A stretch of DNA of 64,000 bases from Natrinema halophilum (GTDB lineage: Archaea; Halobacteriota; Halobacteria; Halobacteriales; Natrialbaceae), in the NCBI RefSeq assembly GCF_013402815.2, contig NZ_CP058601.1, positions 434,001 through 498,000 of the forward strand. Reading direction: 5' to 3'. Positions within the stretch are counted from its first letter, which is position 1, and every line of letters begins with the position of its first letter. The notes beneath the pieces were generated by a model that ran no database searches, was not told the origin of the DNA, and saw only the letters and a program-made list of their open reading frames with translations. The translations under genes and the position numbers were made by a program. This document shows, piece after piece, positions 1 through 8,477 of the stretch.

Positions 1-705
1 TCCCGATTCGAAATCGACACCCGAAACGAAGAACAGTATTGCGATCGGGAAAATCGCTGCACCCCACCGGAACGAGGTGAGAGCGTACAGCAGGAGTTCT
101 TTCATCTCGAGTTCGAAGAGGAGGACCGGTCCGCCCTGGTCTCGAGTTCGCTCGGCCTGGTCGGGGTTGCTGATGCCGTCAGCATCGACTGCGTCAATTG
201 CCTCGGCGGTAGCGGTCCGTCGGTCATCCGTCGTCCGCCCGCTGGCATCAGCCGTCCGACCGTCGGCAGCGGCAGTTCGGTGGCGGATCTCGGTTCGAAG
301 CCGCTCGGCTTCGTCCTCGCTTACGAAGTTCAGAGTGGCCTCCGTCTCGCCGCCTCCTGCGGTCTCTATGGAGACGACGGCGAGCCCAAGAACCCGCTGG
401 AGGACCCCCTGGGAGACGTCGACGTTCTGAATGCGGCGGTACGGGATCTCACGGGAACGCCGCGAGAGGACACCCGAGGAGACGTCGAACGTGCTCGGGG
501 TGACTTCGTACGAAAACCGATAGTAGTACGCGATGCCGTACCCGATACCGGCGACGAGTCCGACCGGGGACAGCACGAACAATAGGCCGATATCGAGGTC
601 GAAAATACTCGACCCGATACCCACGAGAAAAAACGGGATCGAGAACCCGGTAACCCCTCGCTGGAGGGCCAGCGTCACCGCACTCAACGGATGCAGCCGG
701 TTCAT
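1..705 (-). CDS. PH-domain membrane protein, YdbT-like (C-terminus outside window)
   Basis: The minus strand is open from an ATG at 705 to the window edge, giving about 235 residues. Two hydrophobic segments (about residues 19-30 and 38-53) precede a bacterial-PH-like domain containing YRFSYEVTPSTF and an EIPYRRIQNVDVSQGVLQR motif (about residues 94-112), typical of the bPH2/YdbT family. A polar Ala/Asp/Thr-rich linker and a further hydrophobic stretch follow, as expected if the PH unit is repeated. The start lies one base after the stop of the upstream PH gene, so the two are cotranslated, as YdbS/YdbT pairs are. The biochemical role is unknown; a membrane-associated function is inferred. 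Confidence 0.75.
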   Translation of the reverse strand, partial: MNRLHPLSAVTLALQRGVTGFSIPFFLVGIGSSIFDLDIGLLFVLSPVGLVAGIGYGIAYYYRFSYEVTPSTFDVSSGVLSRRSREIPYRRIQNVDVSQGVLQRVLGLAVVSIETAGGGETEATLNFVSEDEAERLRTEIRHRTAAADGRTADASGRTTDDRRTATAEAIDAVDADGISNPDQAERTRDQGGPVLLFELEMKELLLYALTSFRWGAAIFPIAILFFVSGVDFESG

Positions 706-706
706 T

Positions 707-1168
707 TCAGACCGCGTCCTCCGCATCGCTTTCGACCGCCAGTTCGCGGAGCGTGTCCTGCAGATCGCGGGCTCGAGACGGTGTCAATCCCGGTATTCGA
801 ACGTCCGCGTTTCGGGAGCCGGCCGTATACACGACGACGCTCGAGAGGCCGAGCACCCGCTCGACCGGGCCGAACTGCGTATCGACGTGCTGGACGCGGA
901 CGAACGGGACGGCGGTTTCGACGAAGGTGACGACGCCCCGCTCGAGGTAGAGGGCGTCGTCCTGCAGTTCGAATCGCCAGATCTGGTACAGTCGAACGGC
1001 GTAGACTGCCCCGAAACCGAGTCCTACCAGGACGACCGCGACGACGATCGGCGTCGGTACGGCCAGTAGCAATTGATCGACCGCGACGAGAGCAACCCCG
1101 AGGAGGATCGCGACGAGTGCACCCCGGGCAATCCAGAGCAACCTGATGCGGGGATGGAGGGATTCCAT
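707..1168 (-). CDS. PH-domain membrane protein, YdbS-like
   Basis: This 153-residue protein has two N-terminal membrane helices (about residues 10-30 and 37-57) and one bPH2 domain. The motif VPFVRVQHVDTQFGPVER sits near residue 90 and resembles the YdbS signature. The start at 1168 is supported by a TATA-like TTTATCC at 1193-1199, 25-31 bases upstream, as in leaderless haloarchaeal mRNAs. It is the first gene of a two-gene unit; the second gene starts one base after its stop. The family is widespread and its function is not established. Confidence 0.8.
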   Translation of the reverse strand: MESLHPRIRLLWIARGALVAILLGVALVAVDQLLLAVPTPIVVAVVLVGLGFGAVYAVRLYQIWRFELQDDALYLERGVVTFVETAVPFVRVQHVDTQFGPVERVLGLSSVVVYTAGSRNADVRIPGLTPSRARDLQDTLRELAVESDAEDAV

Positions 1169-1509
1169 ACCCGTGATGTGTCAGCACTGATGGATAAATT
1201 TACGGTTCTGTGCGAGCGCAATTGGGTGACGCAGTCGGTCACACGCACGATGGGTATCCGAGGGTGACGGTATCGTATTCCGCCGAACGAGCGGTGAGAC
1301 TGCTCGATCGCTCGTGCCAGACCGGCGGTTCCGACGAGGACCGGCGATCACAGGGCGGTCAATCGCCCCGTACCTGTCCACGGCGGCTGCTGCGGGGACG
1401 GTCAACTGTGTTCGACCCTCGTGATCGCGGAGGTCGGACCCCTCCTCCCGAATCGGTCTCGAAACACTTTGCAGGGGCATTTAATAGCAGTACCGGCTAC
1501 CAACCACAC
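1169..1509. promoter_or_regulatory. Divergent promoter region, otherwise empty
   Basis: No convincing gene is visible in this 341-bp gap. It holds a TATA-like TTTATCC on the minus strand at 1193-1199 serving the PH gene and TTTAATA on the plus strand at 1480-1486 serving the enoyl-CoA hydratase gene, 24-30 bases before its ATG. Nothing else in the gap is recognised. Confidence 0.6.
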
Positions 1510-2322
1510 ATGGCTTCTGATCCATCAGACACCGAACGCTGGGAAAACGTCGAAATCGGACGCGACGGGCACGTCGGCAGAATTACGCTGTCTCGACCCG
1601 AGGCGATGAATACCTTCAGTACCGGACTCGCACGGGACCTCGACGCTGCGCTTCATACCCTCGACGAGGAATCCGACGTGCGGGCGATCGTGGTCGACGG
1701 GTCGGGCGAAACGTTCTCGGCCGGAATCGATCTGTCGGAACACGACGACCATGAGGGGACGAACGAGTACGAGGAGTGGGTGACACGGATGGAAGAACCC
1801 TTCCACACGGTGACCGAGATGCGGACGCCCGTCGTTGCCGCGGCCCACGGTCACGCAGCCGCCAACGGGATCGGGCTGGTCGCGGCCTGCGACCTGGCCG
1901 TCGCCGCTGAAAACACGCAGTTCGGGGCGACGGCGCCGAAAGTCGGACTGTTCTGCATGGGCCCTGCCGTACCACTGATGAAGGCACTCACCAGAAAACG
2001 ATGCCTCGAACTCATTTTGACCGGCGAGTTGATCGACGCGGAAACGGCTCTCGAGTGGGGACTGATCAACCGCGTTGTTCCCGAGGGCGATCACCTGGAG
2101 GCAGCGATGGGACTGGCCGAAACGATGGCAGCGAAGAGCCCGATGGCGGTGCAGATGGGAAAGCAAGCGTTCTACGAGATGGTCGAACTGGACTACGACG
2201 AGGCCCTCGACTACTCGAACGAGCAGTTCGCCGCGCTCTGTACCACGGACGATGCAAACGCCGGGATCGAGGCCTTCCTCGACGGGACGCCCCTCTCGGC
2301 CGAGGAGTGGCCCGAATCGTAA
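1510..2322 (+). CDS. Enoyl-CoA hydratase/isomerase family protein
   Basis: This 270-residue protein has the crotonase fold. The oxyanion-hole segment FSAGIDLSEH lies near residues 70-80 and the second conserved segment AAHGHAAANGIGLVAACDLA near 112-131. The family stabilises an acyl-CoA enolate and typically hydrates or isomerises enoyl-CoA. The usual catalytic glutamates are not obvious around residues 130-155 (PKVGLFCMG), so hydratase activity is uncertain and another crotonase reaction is possible. The start at 1510 fits the TATA box 24-30 bases upstream; a longer in-frame extension to 1210 would run through the promoter and is rejected. Confidence 0.85.
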   Translation: MASDPSDTERWENVEIGRDGHVGRITLSRPEAMNTFSTGLARDLDAALHTLDEESDVRAIVVDGSGETFSAGIDLSEHDDHEGTNEYEEWVTRMEEPFHTVTEMRTPVVAAAHGHAAANGIGLVAACDLAVAAENTQFGATAPKVGLFCMGPAVPLMKALTRKRCLELILTGELIDAETALEWGLINRVVPEGDHLEAAMGLAETMAAKSPMAVQMGKQAFYEMVELDYDEALDYSNEQFAALCTTDDANAGIEAFLDGTPLSAEEWPES

Positions 2323-2365
2323 CAGCTCCCGTCTGCCGCCGAACGCGACGAATCAGCGGATCTGG

Positions 2366-2626
2366 TCACCCGTCGGTCTCGAGGTCGTCGTACTCCGCGG
2401 GCGTGTACGTCGAGAGTTCGAGGGCATGGATGTCGGTCGTCATGTGATCGCCGAGGCTGTCGTACACTTTCTGATGTTGCTGAACCAGCGGTAGTCCGTC
2501 GAAAACCGGAGAGACGACCGTCGCGGCGAGGTGGTCCTCGTCGTGCTTGTCGCGTGCGTGCGTAACCGTGGCCTCTGCATCCTCGAGATTCGATTCGATG
2601 ATCTCCTCGACAGCGACTGGTTTCAT
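2366..2626 (-). CDS. BolA family protein
   Basis: This 86-residue protein has the BolA stress-protein fold: an N-terminal helix (VEEIIESNLEDAEATV), the central HDEDHLAATVVSPVFDGL region and a C-terminal helix with VQQHQKVYDSLGDHM and DIHALELST. BolA proteins pair with monothiol glutaredoxins or Fe-S scaffolds in iron handling. The ATG at 2626 was preferred because upstream residues are not BolA-like and the family begins just before the first helix. The neighbouring minus-strand NifU-type gene points to a shared role in Fe-S metabolism, which is inference from context. Confidence 0.85.
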   Translation of the reverse strand: MKPVAVEEIIESNLEDAEATVTHARDKHDEDHLAATVVSPVFDGLPLVQQHQKVYDSLGDHMTTDIHALELSTYTPAEYDDLETDG

Positions 2627-2719
2627 GGAAAGAAGATGCGGGGCTCGCGGCAAAAACGCAGCGGTCTCGCCAGCAGAGCACTTCACGGTATCGTGGCCGA
2701 CTCGAACGGAGACATCCGC

Positions 2720-3046
2720 TCAGAACGGGGTGTCGGGCGGGACGTCGGGGCCTGAGGACCCCTGTTCGGCCAGTCCGTCGAGCCCGGTGCTGACGGAAAC
2801 GTGATCGATAGCATCGATCTCCGCCGGAAGTCGTTGTCGAATCGCCTGAGTCGTCATTGGACTGATCCCGCAGCCGCTGCACGCGCCGCTTAAGTTGATC
2901 GAAACGCGGCGTTCGTCGAGATCGATCTCGGTGATCGAGGAGTCACCGCCGTGCATCTCTATCTGGGGAAAGTTCCGTCGGAGAAACAACGAGACGTCTT
3001 CGCGGACGGAATCTTCCGCGGACTGCTCCTGATCGGACTCGCTCAT
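2720..3046 (-). CDS. NifU C-terminal domain Fe-S scaffold protein
   Basis: This 108-residue protein corresponds to the NifU C-terminal (Nfu) domain. It contains the GGDSSITEIDL strand and the cluster-binding GACSGCG motif with Cys56 and Cys59. Nfu proteins assemble or carry a [4Fe-4S] cluster for delivery to apoproteins. The C-terminal 20 residues are a polar tail rich in Gly, Ser and Pro. A TATA-like ATATATTATC lies about 23-33 bases upstream of the ATG on the minus strand. The next gene on the same strand encodes BolA, a common partner of Fe-S carriers. Confidence 0.88.
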   Translation of the reverse strand: MSESDQEQSAEDSVREDVSLFLRRNFPQIEMHGGDSSITEIDLDERRVSINLSGACSGCGISPMTTQAIRQRLPAEIDAIDHVSVSTGLDGLAEQGSSGPDVPPDTPF

Positions 3047-3150
3047 GGATGTTTCGAAGGGCCAGAGCGGTATATATTATCGGACGAATCTAGCGCCCGG
3101 GCGGGGCCGATGACGGCGGCTTTATGCCGATTCGAGACACCGTCCACGAT

Positions 3151-3675
3151 ATGTCACTGGCAGCCGAGACCCGCAGGGAGATCGACCGCCACCCGTTTCT
3201 ACTGACGGCGATGCGGGCCGGCGTCCTCAACTACACCGCTGCTGCCCGCTACCTCGAGATCGACGGTGAGACCGATGCGATCGCAACGGCGTTGCGGCGG
3301 TACGCCGACGAACTACCGGCCTACGAGACCGAGTCGCGTGACGTTCGCGTCCGGATGGAAAGCGGGATCGGGCCGCTCGAAGACGACCAGGACGGTGTCG
3401 AGACGGAAAGCGAGGGCGACGCTGCACTCGTTACTGTCGGCGACACGGCCTTCGGGGCCGGCGGCGACAGAACCGCAATCGTAGCGACCGGCGACGTCGA
3501 TACCACGGCGCTCGCTGCGACGCTCACCCGACTGTCGGTCGAAGACATCTCGTCGGATGCGGCCGCCGTTTCCAGCGAGACGATGGTCGTCGTTGTCAAA
3601 CGACGCGACGGTGCGAACGCACTCCGGGCAGTCGAGGCCGCGCTCGAACGTGTTGGCACACGAATTGCTCAGTAA
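3151..3675 (+). CDS. Conserved haloarchaeal protein of unknown function
   Basis: The 174-residue product begins with a predicted helical segment (ETRREIDRHPFLLTAMRAG, then VLNYTAAARYLEI) that looks like a small HTH-type module. A Glu/Asp-rich linker follows, then a Gly/Ala-rich alpha/beta half ending in an amphipathic helix. The start at 3151 follows a TTTATG element at about 3120-3125 at leaderless distance; a start at 3124 would lie inside the promoter. The 3' end overlaps the convergent histidine kinase gene by 7 bases. I do not recognise a function; transcription-factor-like activity is a guess from the N-terminus. Confidence 0.7.
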   Translation: MSLAAETRREIDRHPFLLTAMRAGVLNYTAAARYLEIDGETDAIATALRRYADELPAYETESRDVRVRMESGIGPLEDDQDGVETESEGDAALVTVGDTAFGAGGDRTAIVATGDVDTTALAATLTRLSVEDISSDAAAVSSETMVVVVKRRDGANALRAVEAALERVGTRIAQ

Positions 3676-4640
3676 AATTCGAACCGAGCACCGCCCTCCG
3701 GTGATTCGGCGAGCGACACGTCGAGGTCGTGGTCCGCTGCGATTCGGCGGACGATCGTCAGTCCGACCCCACTCCCGCCATATCCCGTCGTAAACCCGTA
3801 CTCGAACACCTGCTCTTTCGTTTCCGGTGGAATCCCATCCCCGGTATCCTCGACGAAAAATCCGCCTTCAAGTGGGCCGACTCGGACCGTCACGTCCATC
3901 CCGCCGTGGCCCACCGCGTTCCGAAATAGGTTTTCGAAAAGTGCCTGCAGTTGGCTCCTGTCGGCTTCGATCGTGCAATCTTGCGTTTCTAGGGACGCGG
4001 ACTGCGTGTCGATCAGCTCCCACGCGTCCCGAGAGATCTCGGTCAACGAGACGGACTCGTGTTCCTCGGACGGAGTGTTTGAACGTGCAAGCGTTGTGAG
4101 ATCCACGATGATTTCATCTATTCGCCCCAACGCGTCCTCGACGCCGTCCAGATAGGCGTCGTCACCCGTTTCGCGATATCGTTCGAGTTCGCCCACTGCG
4201 ATCGACAACGGGTTCCGAAGGTCGTGGGACAACATGCTTGCAAACTGGTCTAAGCGCTCGTTCTGTTCCTCGAGGTCTGTTGCCGTTTGGCGAGCGTCCG
4301 TTACTTCTTGCGTGACCAGAACGCCATACGGTTCACCGTCGATATGAACTGGTCTCGTCTCGATGTGGTGAATTCGATCTCCGTATTCCGAATCGAACGA
4401 TTGGGGCGTTCCTTCGATCGTCGCTCGAAGCTTCGGTTCGAGTTCGGTTACGGTTTCCTCGGGGAAGAGTTCGGAGAGATGGGCGCCGGCCATCTCGCTC
4501 GCGTTCCTCCCCGAAAACGGGAGCGAATCGGGGCCAACAATACGGTAGTAGAGATCAGCGTCGAACAAAACCAAGACGCCATTCGGGAAGCGTTCGATCA
4601 GGGCCCGATGACCACCCGACGGCGGACGGGGAGATTTCAT
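3669..4640 (-). CDS. PAS-domain histidine kinase
   Basis: This 323-residue cytoplasmic sensor kinase has an N-terminal PAS fold (about residues 15-115) and a HisKA dimerisation helix with the H-box SHDLRNPL, in which His139 is the phosphoacceptor. The HATPase domain shows the N-box ENLFRNAVGHG, the G1 box VEDTGDGIPP and the G2 box GGSGVGLTIV. No membrane helix is visible, so it should sense a soluble or redox cue. No response regulator is adjacent, which is common for haloarchaeal kinases. A candidate TATA lies near 4668-4674. Confidence 0.9.
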   Translation of the reverse strand: MKSPRPPSGGHRALIERFPNGVLVLFDADLYYRIVGPDSLPFSGRNASEMAGAHLSELFPEETVTELEPKLRATIEGTPQSFDSEYGDRIHHIETRPVHIDGEPYGVLVTQEVTDARQTATDLEEQNERLDQFASMLSHDLRNPLSIAVGELERYRETGDDAYLDGVEDALGRIDEIIVDLTTLARSNTPSEEHESVSLTEISRDAWELIDTQSASLETQDCTIEADRSQLQALFENLFRNAVGHGGMDVTVRVGPLEGGFFVEDTGDGIPPETKEQVFEYGFTTGYGGSGVGLTIVRRIAADHDLDVSLAESPEGGARFEFY

Positions 4641-4919
4641 TTATAGGAAGTGGTTTCAGAAACGATTTATTGCTGGTTAAAGATATTGGCCTCAATCTGG
4701 ACAGTCTTGGAGTTTGACTTGCACGTTCTATCAGCCGGGAAGCGACGTCCGATTCGTCACGGGTGCCGACCGTCCACGATACCGATGCGCGATCGGCGAC
4801 TCCTCGCATGCCCGTCCAGTGAACGAACGATGACTTCAAATCGCGCGCTCGCCGAACTGGAAAAGACGCGTTCGGGCGGCATCACACGCTTTAACTGTCG
4901 TCCGGAGGAAATACGGGTA

Positions 4920-6437
4920 ATGACCCTACACGTGACGAACACGTTGACGGGCGAAAAAGAACCGTTCGAGCCACGGGATCCCGAGAACGTTCTCCTCTAC
5001 TACTGTGGCCTGACGGTCTCCGACCCGCCCCATCTGGGCCACGCACGGTCGTGGGTCCACGTCGACGTCATGCACCGCTGGCTCGAGCACCTCGGTTACG
5101 ACGTCCGTCACGTCGAGAATTTCACGGACGTCAACGAGAAGATCGTCGCCCGTATCGGCGAGGACGATCTCGGCGAGAGCGAATCCGCCGTCGCGAAGAC
5201 ATACATCCAGCGGACGATCGACGACATGCGCTCGCTGAACCTCCTCCGAACGGAAGTCTACCCCCGCGTTTCGGAACACGTCCCCGAAATCATCGACCTC
5301 GTGGAGACCTTGATCGAGAAGGACTACGCTTACGAATCCAACGGCTCGGTTTACTTCGACGTCGCTCGCTTCGACGAGTACGGCAAACTTTCGAACCAGG
5401 AACTCGCCGAAATCGAGTCCCAGGGCAACCCTGACGAGCGCTCCGAGAAACGCAATCCGGCGGACTTCGCGCTCTGGAAAGCCGGCGGCGTCGATCTGGA
5501 TGCCGTCGAGGAACACCGCCACGAAGGCGTCGACCACGGAGACAGGCCACCCGAAGGGCTGACGTGGGACTCCCCGTGGGGCGAGGGCAGACCGGGCTGG
5601 CACATCGAGTGTTCGGCGATGAGCATGACCCACCTCGACGAGACGCTCGACGTTCACGTCGGCGGCCGAGACCTGGTCTTTCCCCACCACGAAAACGAAA
5701 TCGCCCAATCCGAGGCGGCCACCGGCAAGGAGTTCGCGAGGTACTGGCTCCACTGCGAGCTCTTCCAGATGGACGACGAGAAAATGTCCTCGAGTCTGGG
5801 CAACTTCGTTACGGTCGACGAGGCCATCGAACGGTGGGGAACGAACGTGGTGCGAACCTTCTTGACGGCCGGTTCGTACAACAGCAAACAACTCTATTCG
5901 GACGAGACGATTGCCGAAGCCGAAGAGCGCTGGGATCGACTCGAGCGTGGCTACGAGGCGGCCGTCGAGGCGCTCGACTCTCCAGACTCGAGTTCGAAGG
6001 CCGTCGACGACGCCTTCCGCGATGAGATCGCGAGCGCACGCGAGGCATTTGCCACCGCGATGAACGACGATTTCAACACCCGTGAGGCACAGTCCGCGCT
6101 GCTTTCGCTCGTCACGGCGGTCAATCGACACCTCGAGGCAACTGGTGTCGGCGACGAAGACGCCGCTGCCGGCTACGACTACCGCAGTCTCCGGCGGGCT
6201 ATCGAGACCTTCGAAGAACTGGGCGGTATCCTCGGCCTCTCTTTTACCGGCGACACGACCGGTACCGCAGACCTCGCCGGCGACGTCGTCGATCTGGTCC
6301 TCGAGATACGGACCCGGGAACGTGAGGCTGGCAACTACGAGCGCGCCGACGAATTGCGCGACGAACTCGAGGCGCTGGGTATCGAGGTGCAGGATACGGA
6401 CGACGGACCGACTTACCGGCTGCCCTCGGGCGAATAG
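4920..6437 (+). CDS. cysS: Cysteine--tRNA ligase
   Basis: This 505-residue class I aminoacyl-tRNA synthetase charges tRNA-Cys. Visible hallmarks are the zinc ligand in YYCGLTV (Cys29), the HIGH-type motif PPHLGHARS, zinc-site residues in WHIECSAM and FPHHENE, and the KMSKS-type loop EKMSSSLGN. The C-terminal region carries the helical DALR-like domain and a final ERADELRDELEALGIEVQD segment typical of CysS. The ATG at 4920 was chosen because it begins MTLHVTNTLTG, has a GGAGG 11 bases upstream and a TTTAACT box near 4890. An in-frame extension to 4650 is rejected as non-homologous. Confidence 0.95.
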   Translation: MTLHVTNTLTGEKEPFEPRDPENVLLYYCGLTVSDPPHLGHARSWVHVDVMHRWLEHLGYDVRHVENFTDVNEKIVARIGEDDLGESESAVAKTYIQRTIDDMRSLNLLRTEVYPRVSEHVPEIIDLVETLIEKDYAYESNGSVYFDVARFDEYGKLSNQELAEIESQGNPDERSEKRNPADFALWKAGGVDLDAVEEHRHEGVDHGDRPPEGLTWDSPWGEGRPGWHIECSAMSMTHLDETLDVHVGGRDLVFPHHENEIAQSEAATGKEFARYWLHCELFQMDDEKMSSSLGNFVTVDEAIERWGTNVVRTFLTAGSYNSKQLYSDETIAEAEERWDRLERGYEAAVEALDSPDSSSKAVDDAFRDEIASAREAFATAMNDDFNTREAQSALLSLVTAVNRHLEATGVGDEDAAAGYDYRSLRRAIETFEELGGILGLSFTGDTTGTADLAGDVVDLVLEIRTREREAGNYERADELRDELEALGIEVQDTDDGPTYRLPSGE

Positions 6438-6511
6438 TAGCCGTCGGTTCGCCGGTCGCGAGGGCCACGTTGGCCGACCCTCTCAAGTAGGAAGGAATCT
6501 TCTATCCGCCA

Positions 6512-7693
6512 ATGGATACGTTCGGATCGTTCGTTACCGCCGGGTTCGATGCCTTGCCCGCACAGGTTGCGATCCTCGACGGTACCGGGACGATCGTCTA
6601 TACGAACCGCTCGTGGGACTCGTTCGGGAATGCACAGGGGATGCCCGACGACGCCGGTGGAGTTGGGAGCAACTATCTCGCGGTCTGTGATGCAACCGAC
6701 GACGAGGGTGCATCCGAAACGGCCCGGGGTATTCGCGCGGTCACAGCGGGTGATCGAGACGAGTTCTCGCTCGAGTATCCGTGCCACACGCCGGAACGCG
6801 ACCGATGGTTCATGATGCAGGCGTCACCGTACGAACACGGCGGTGAGCGGTTCGTCCTCGCCATGCACGTCGACATCACCGAGCGACGGTTGCTCGAGCA
6901 ACGAACGCAGGAACAGGCGGACCAAATGGAAGGATTCGCAAAATTGCTCTCGCACGACTTGCGAAACCCGCTGTCCGTTGCGCTCGCGCAGGCGGAGATG
7001 CTCGAACTGGACGACGACATCGATCTCGATAGCTCGAACGGGGGCCGAAGCTCGTTGCGCGCCTCGCTCGAGCGAATGGAGACGATCATCGACGATGCGC
7101 TGGTACTCGTTACGGCTGATGCCGTCGAAGAGCCCGACCTACATCCGCTTGCTACCGTCGTCGAAACCGCGTGGGGCCACGTCCGTACGGAATCGGCAAT
7201 GGTGTCAGTGGTGGACGACGTCGCGATCCGTGCCGATTCGACGCTCGTGAGCCACCTCTTCGAGAACCTGTTTCGGAACGCGGTCGAACACGCAGGCGAA
7301 GACGTACATCTCGAGATCGGAGTGCTCGAGCGGGCGACCGAGAGCGATTCGGCGGTCGATCGATCGACGGAAGCGGAACCTCCCGACCGGGCGTCCACCG
7401 ATAAAGAGCGGGAAACCGGCGACGGAAACGGATTCTACGTCGAGGATGACGGGCCCGGGATTCCGGCAGCCGAGCGGGAGCGGGTATTCGAATCCGGCTA
7501 TTCGTTCGGGATCGATGCGCCAAACGATGAGAGCCGATCCACAGCGGAGAACGATTCAGACGGCGGGTCCGGGCTGGGCCTCGCGATCGTTCAACACGTC
7601 GTCGACGCTCACGGGTGGTCGATTTCCGTCGTGGCAGGTTCCGACGGCGGCGCTCGGTTCGAGGTTCGGGACGTTACAGTGTATCAGTTGTAG
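6512..7693 (+). CDS. PAS-domain histidine kinase
   Basis: This 393-residue sensor kinase begins with a PAS domain (about residues 10-125, including AILDGTGTIVYTNRSW and the PAC-like FVLAMHVDITERR). The H-box LSHDLRNPL follows with His148 as the likely phosphoacceptor. The HATPase domain shows ENLFRNAVEHAG, VEDDGPGIP and GSGLGLAIV, with an acidic low-complexity insert of about 40 residues before the G1 box. It has no membrane segments. It resembles the kinase at 3669-4640 in architecture, and the two flank cysS on opposite strands. The signal and partner are not visible. Confidence 0.9.
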   Translation: MDTFGSFVTAGFDALPAQVAILDGTGTIVYTNRSWDSFGNAQGMPDDAGGVGSNYLAVCDATDDEGASETARGIRAVTAGDRDEFSLEYPCHTPERDRWFMMQASPYEHGGERFVLAMHVDITERRLLEQRTQEQADQMEGFAKLLSHDLRNPLSVALAQAEMLELDDDIDLDSSNGGRSSLRASLERMETIIDDALVLVTADAVEEPDLHPLATVVETAWGHVRTESAMVSVVDDVAIRADSTLVSHLFENLFRNAVEHAGEDVHLEIGVLERATESDSAVDRSTEAEPPDRASTDKERETGDGNGFYVEDDGPGIPAAERERVFESGYSFGIDAPNDESRSTAENDSDGGSGLGLAIVQHVVDAHGWSISVVAGSDGGARFEVRDVTVYQL

Positions 7694-7781
7694 GCGTGAA
7701 GATTGACCATACCGTAACGGTCATCACGGAGTGAAGACCACCGCGTCGCTTATTTTCTCTAGTCTGGTCGGAATTGGTGAT

Positions 7782-8477
7782 ATGAATCGACGGCTGTTCA
7801 TCGGTACGCTCGGCGCGGGGGCTCTCGGCACAGTTGCCGGTTGTGTCAGCGGTCTCGCCGACGACGTAGCAACGTTTTCGGCAACGCCGGCGCGCGTCTC
7901 CGAGGATGCGGCTGCGGAGGCCGACTACAAGTATCAGGGGACGAGAGAGCGAATCGATTCAGAGGTGGTGGGGGGCCAGGACGTCGAGGTGACGAGCTAC
8001 ATCAGCGTCTACGATCGGGCTATCGACCTGACCGGCGAGCGGTTCGGAGGGGACGCACTGAAAGCGAGCGTGTTCGGCGTGATCGCGACCCCGCAGGTAT
8101 CCGTCGACGGTGAAGATTTCGATCCCGTCGGCGACCTCTCGAACAGAGAGCTCGCCGAACGGGTACAGAGCCACTACTCGGGGATCGAAGTCGATCGAGC
8201 CGTCGGCGGCCGTGCGCTCCAGGCGCTTGGCCAACGATTTTCCTTCCAGTCGTACGAGGGAATCGCGACGCTGCAAGCGGAGTACGACGTCAGCGTTCAT
8301 CTCGATGTCGCCCAGCGCGATCACGAGGACGACCACGTGGTCGTTGCTGCCGTCTATCCGACCGACAGTATACTCTCGGAGGGGTCAGAACAGGGTAGAA
8401 TCGATACCCTCACGCGGGGACTCGAACAGTACGAGGGGATCGATGTGAAATTAGAATCCGAGCGCAGCGGTGAGTGA
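7782..8477 (+). CDS. Haloarchaeal lipoprotein, DUF6517-like
   Basis: The 231-residue precursor starts MNRRLFIGTLGAGALGTVAGC, a twin-arginine-type signal ending in a lipobox (VAGC), so a membrane-anchored exported lipoprotein is predicted. The mature part has beta-rich segments such as VEVTSYISVYDRAID and VSVHLDVAQRDHEDDHVV. It resembles haloarchaeal DUF6517 lipoproteins, but that assignment is from memory of the N-terminus and length. The ATG at 7782 lies about 26-32 bases after a TTATTTTC element. The 3' end overlaps the convergent presenilin gene by 27 bases. The function is unknown. Confidence 0.78.
   Translation: MNRRLFIGTLGAGALGTVAGCVSGLADDVATFSATPARVSEDAAAEADYKYQGTRERIDSEVVGGQDVEVTSYISVYDRAIDLTGERFGGDALKASVFGVIATPQVSVDGEDFDPVGDLSNRELAERVQSHYSGIEVDRAVGGRALQALGQRFSFQSYEGIATLQAEYDVSVHLDVAQRDHEDDHVVVAAVYPTDSILSEGSEQGRIDTLTRGLEQYEGIDVKLESERSGE

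Noticed and set aside
77-1069. Several plus-strand open frames
   Set aside because: They are antisense to the two PH-domain genes, which have the better protein sequence and promoters.
4650-4919. 90-codon upstream extension of cysS
   Set aside because: It has no CysS homology and crosses the TTTAACT promoter and GGAGG that serve the ATG at 4920.
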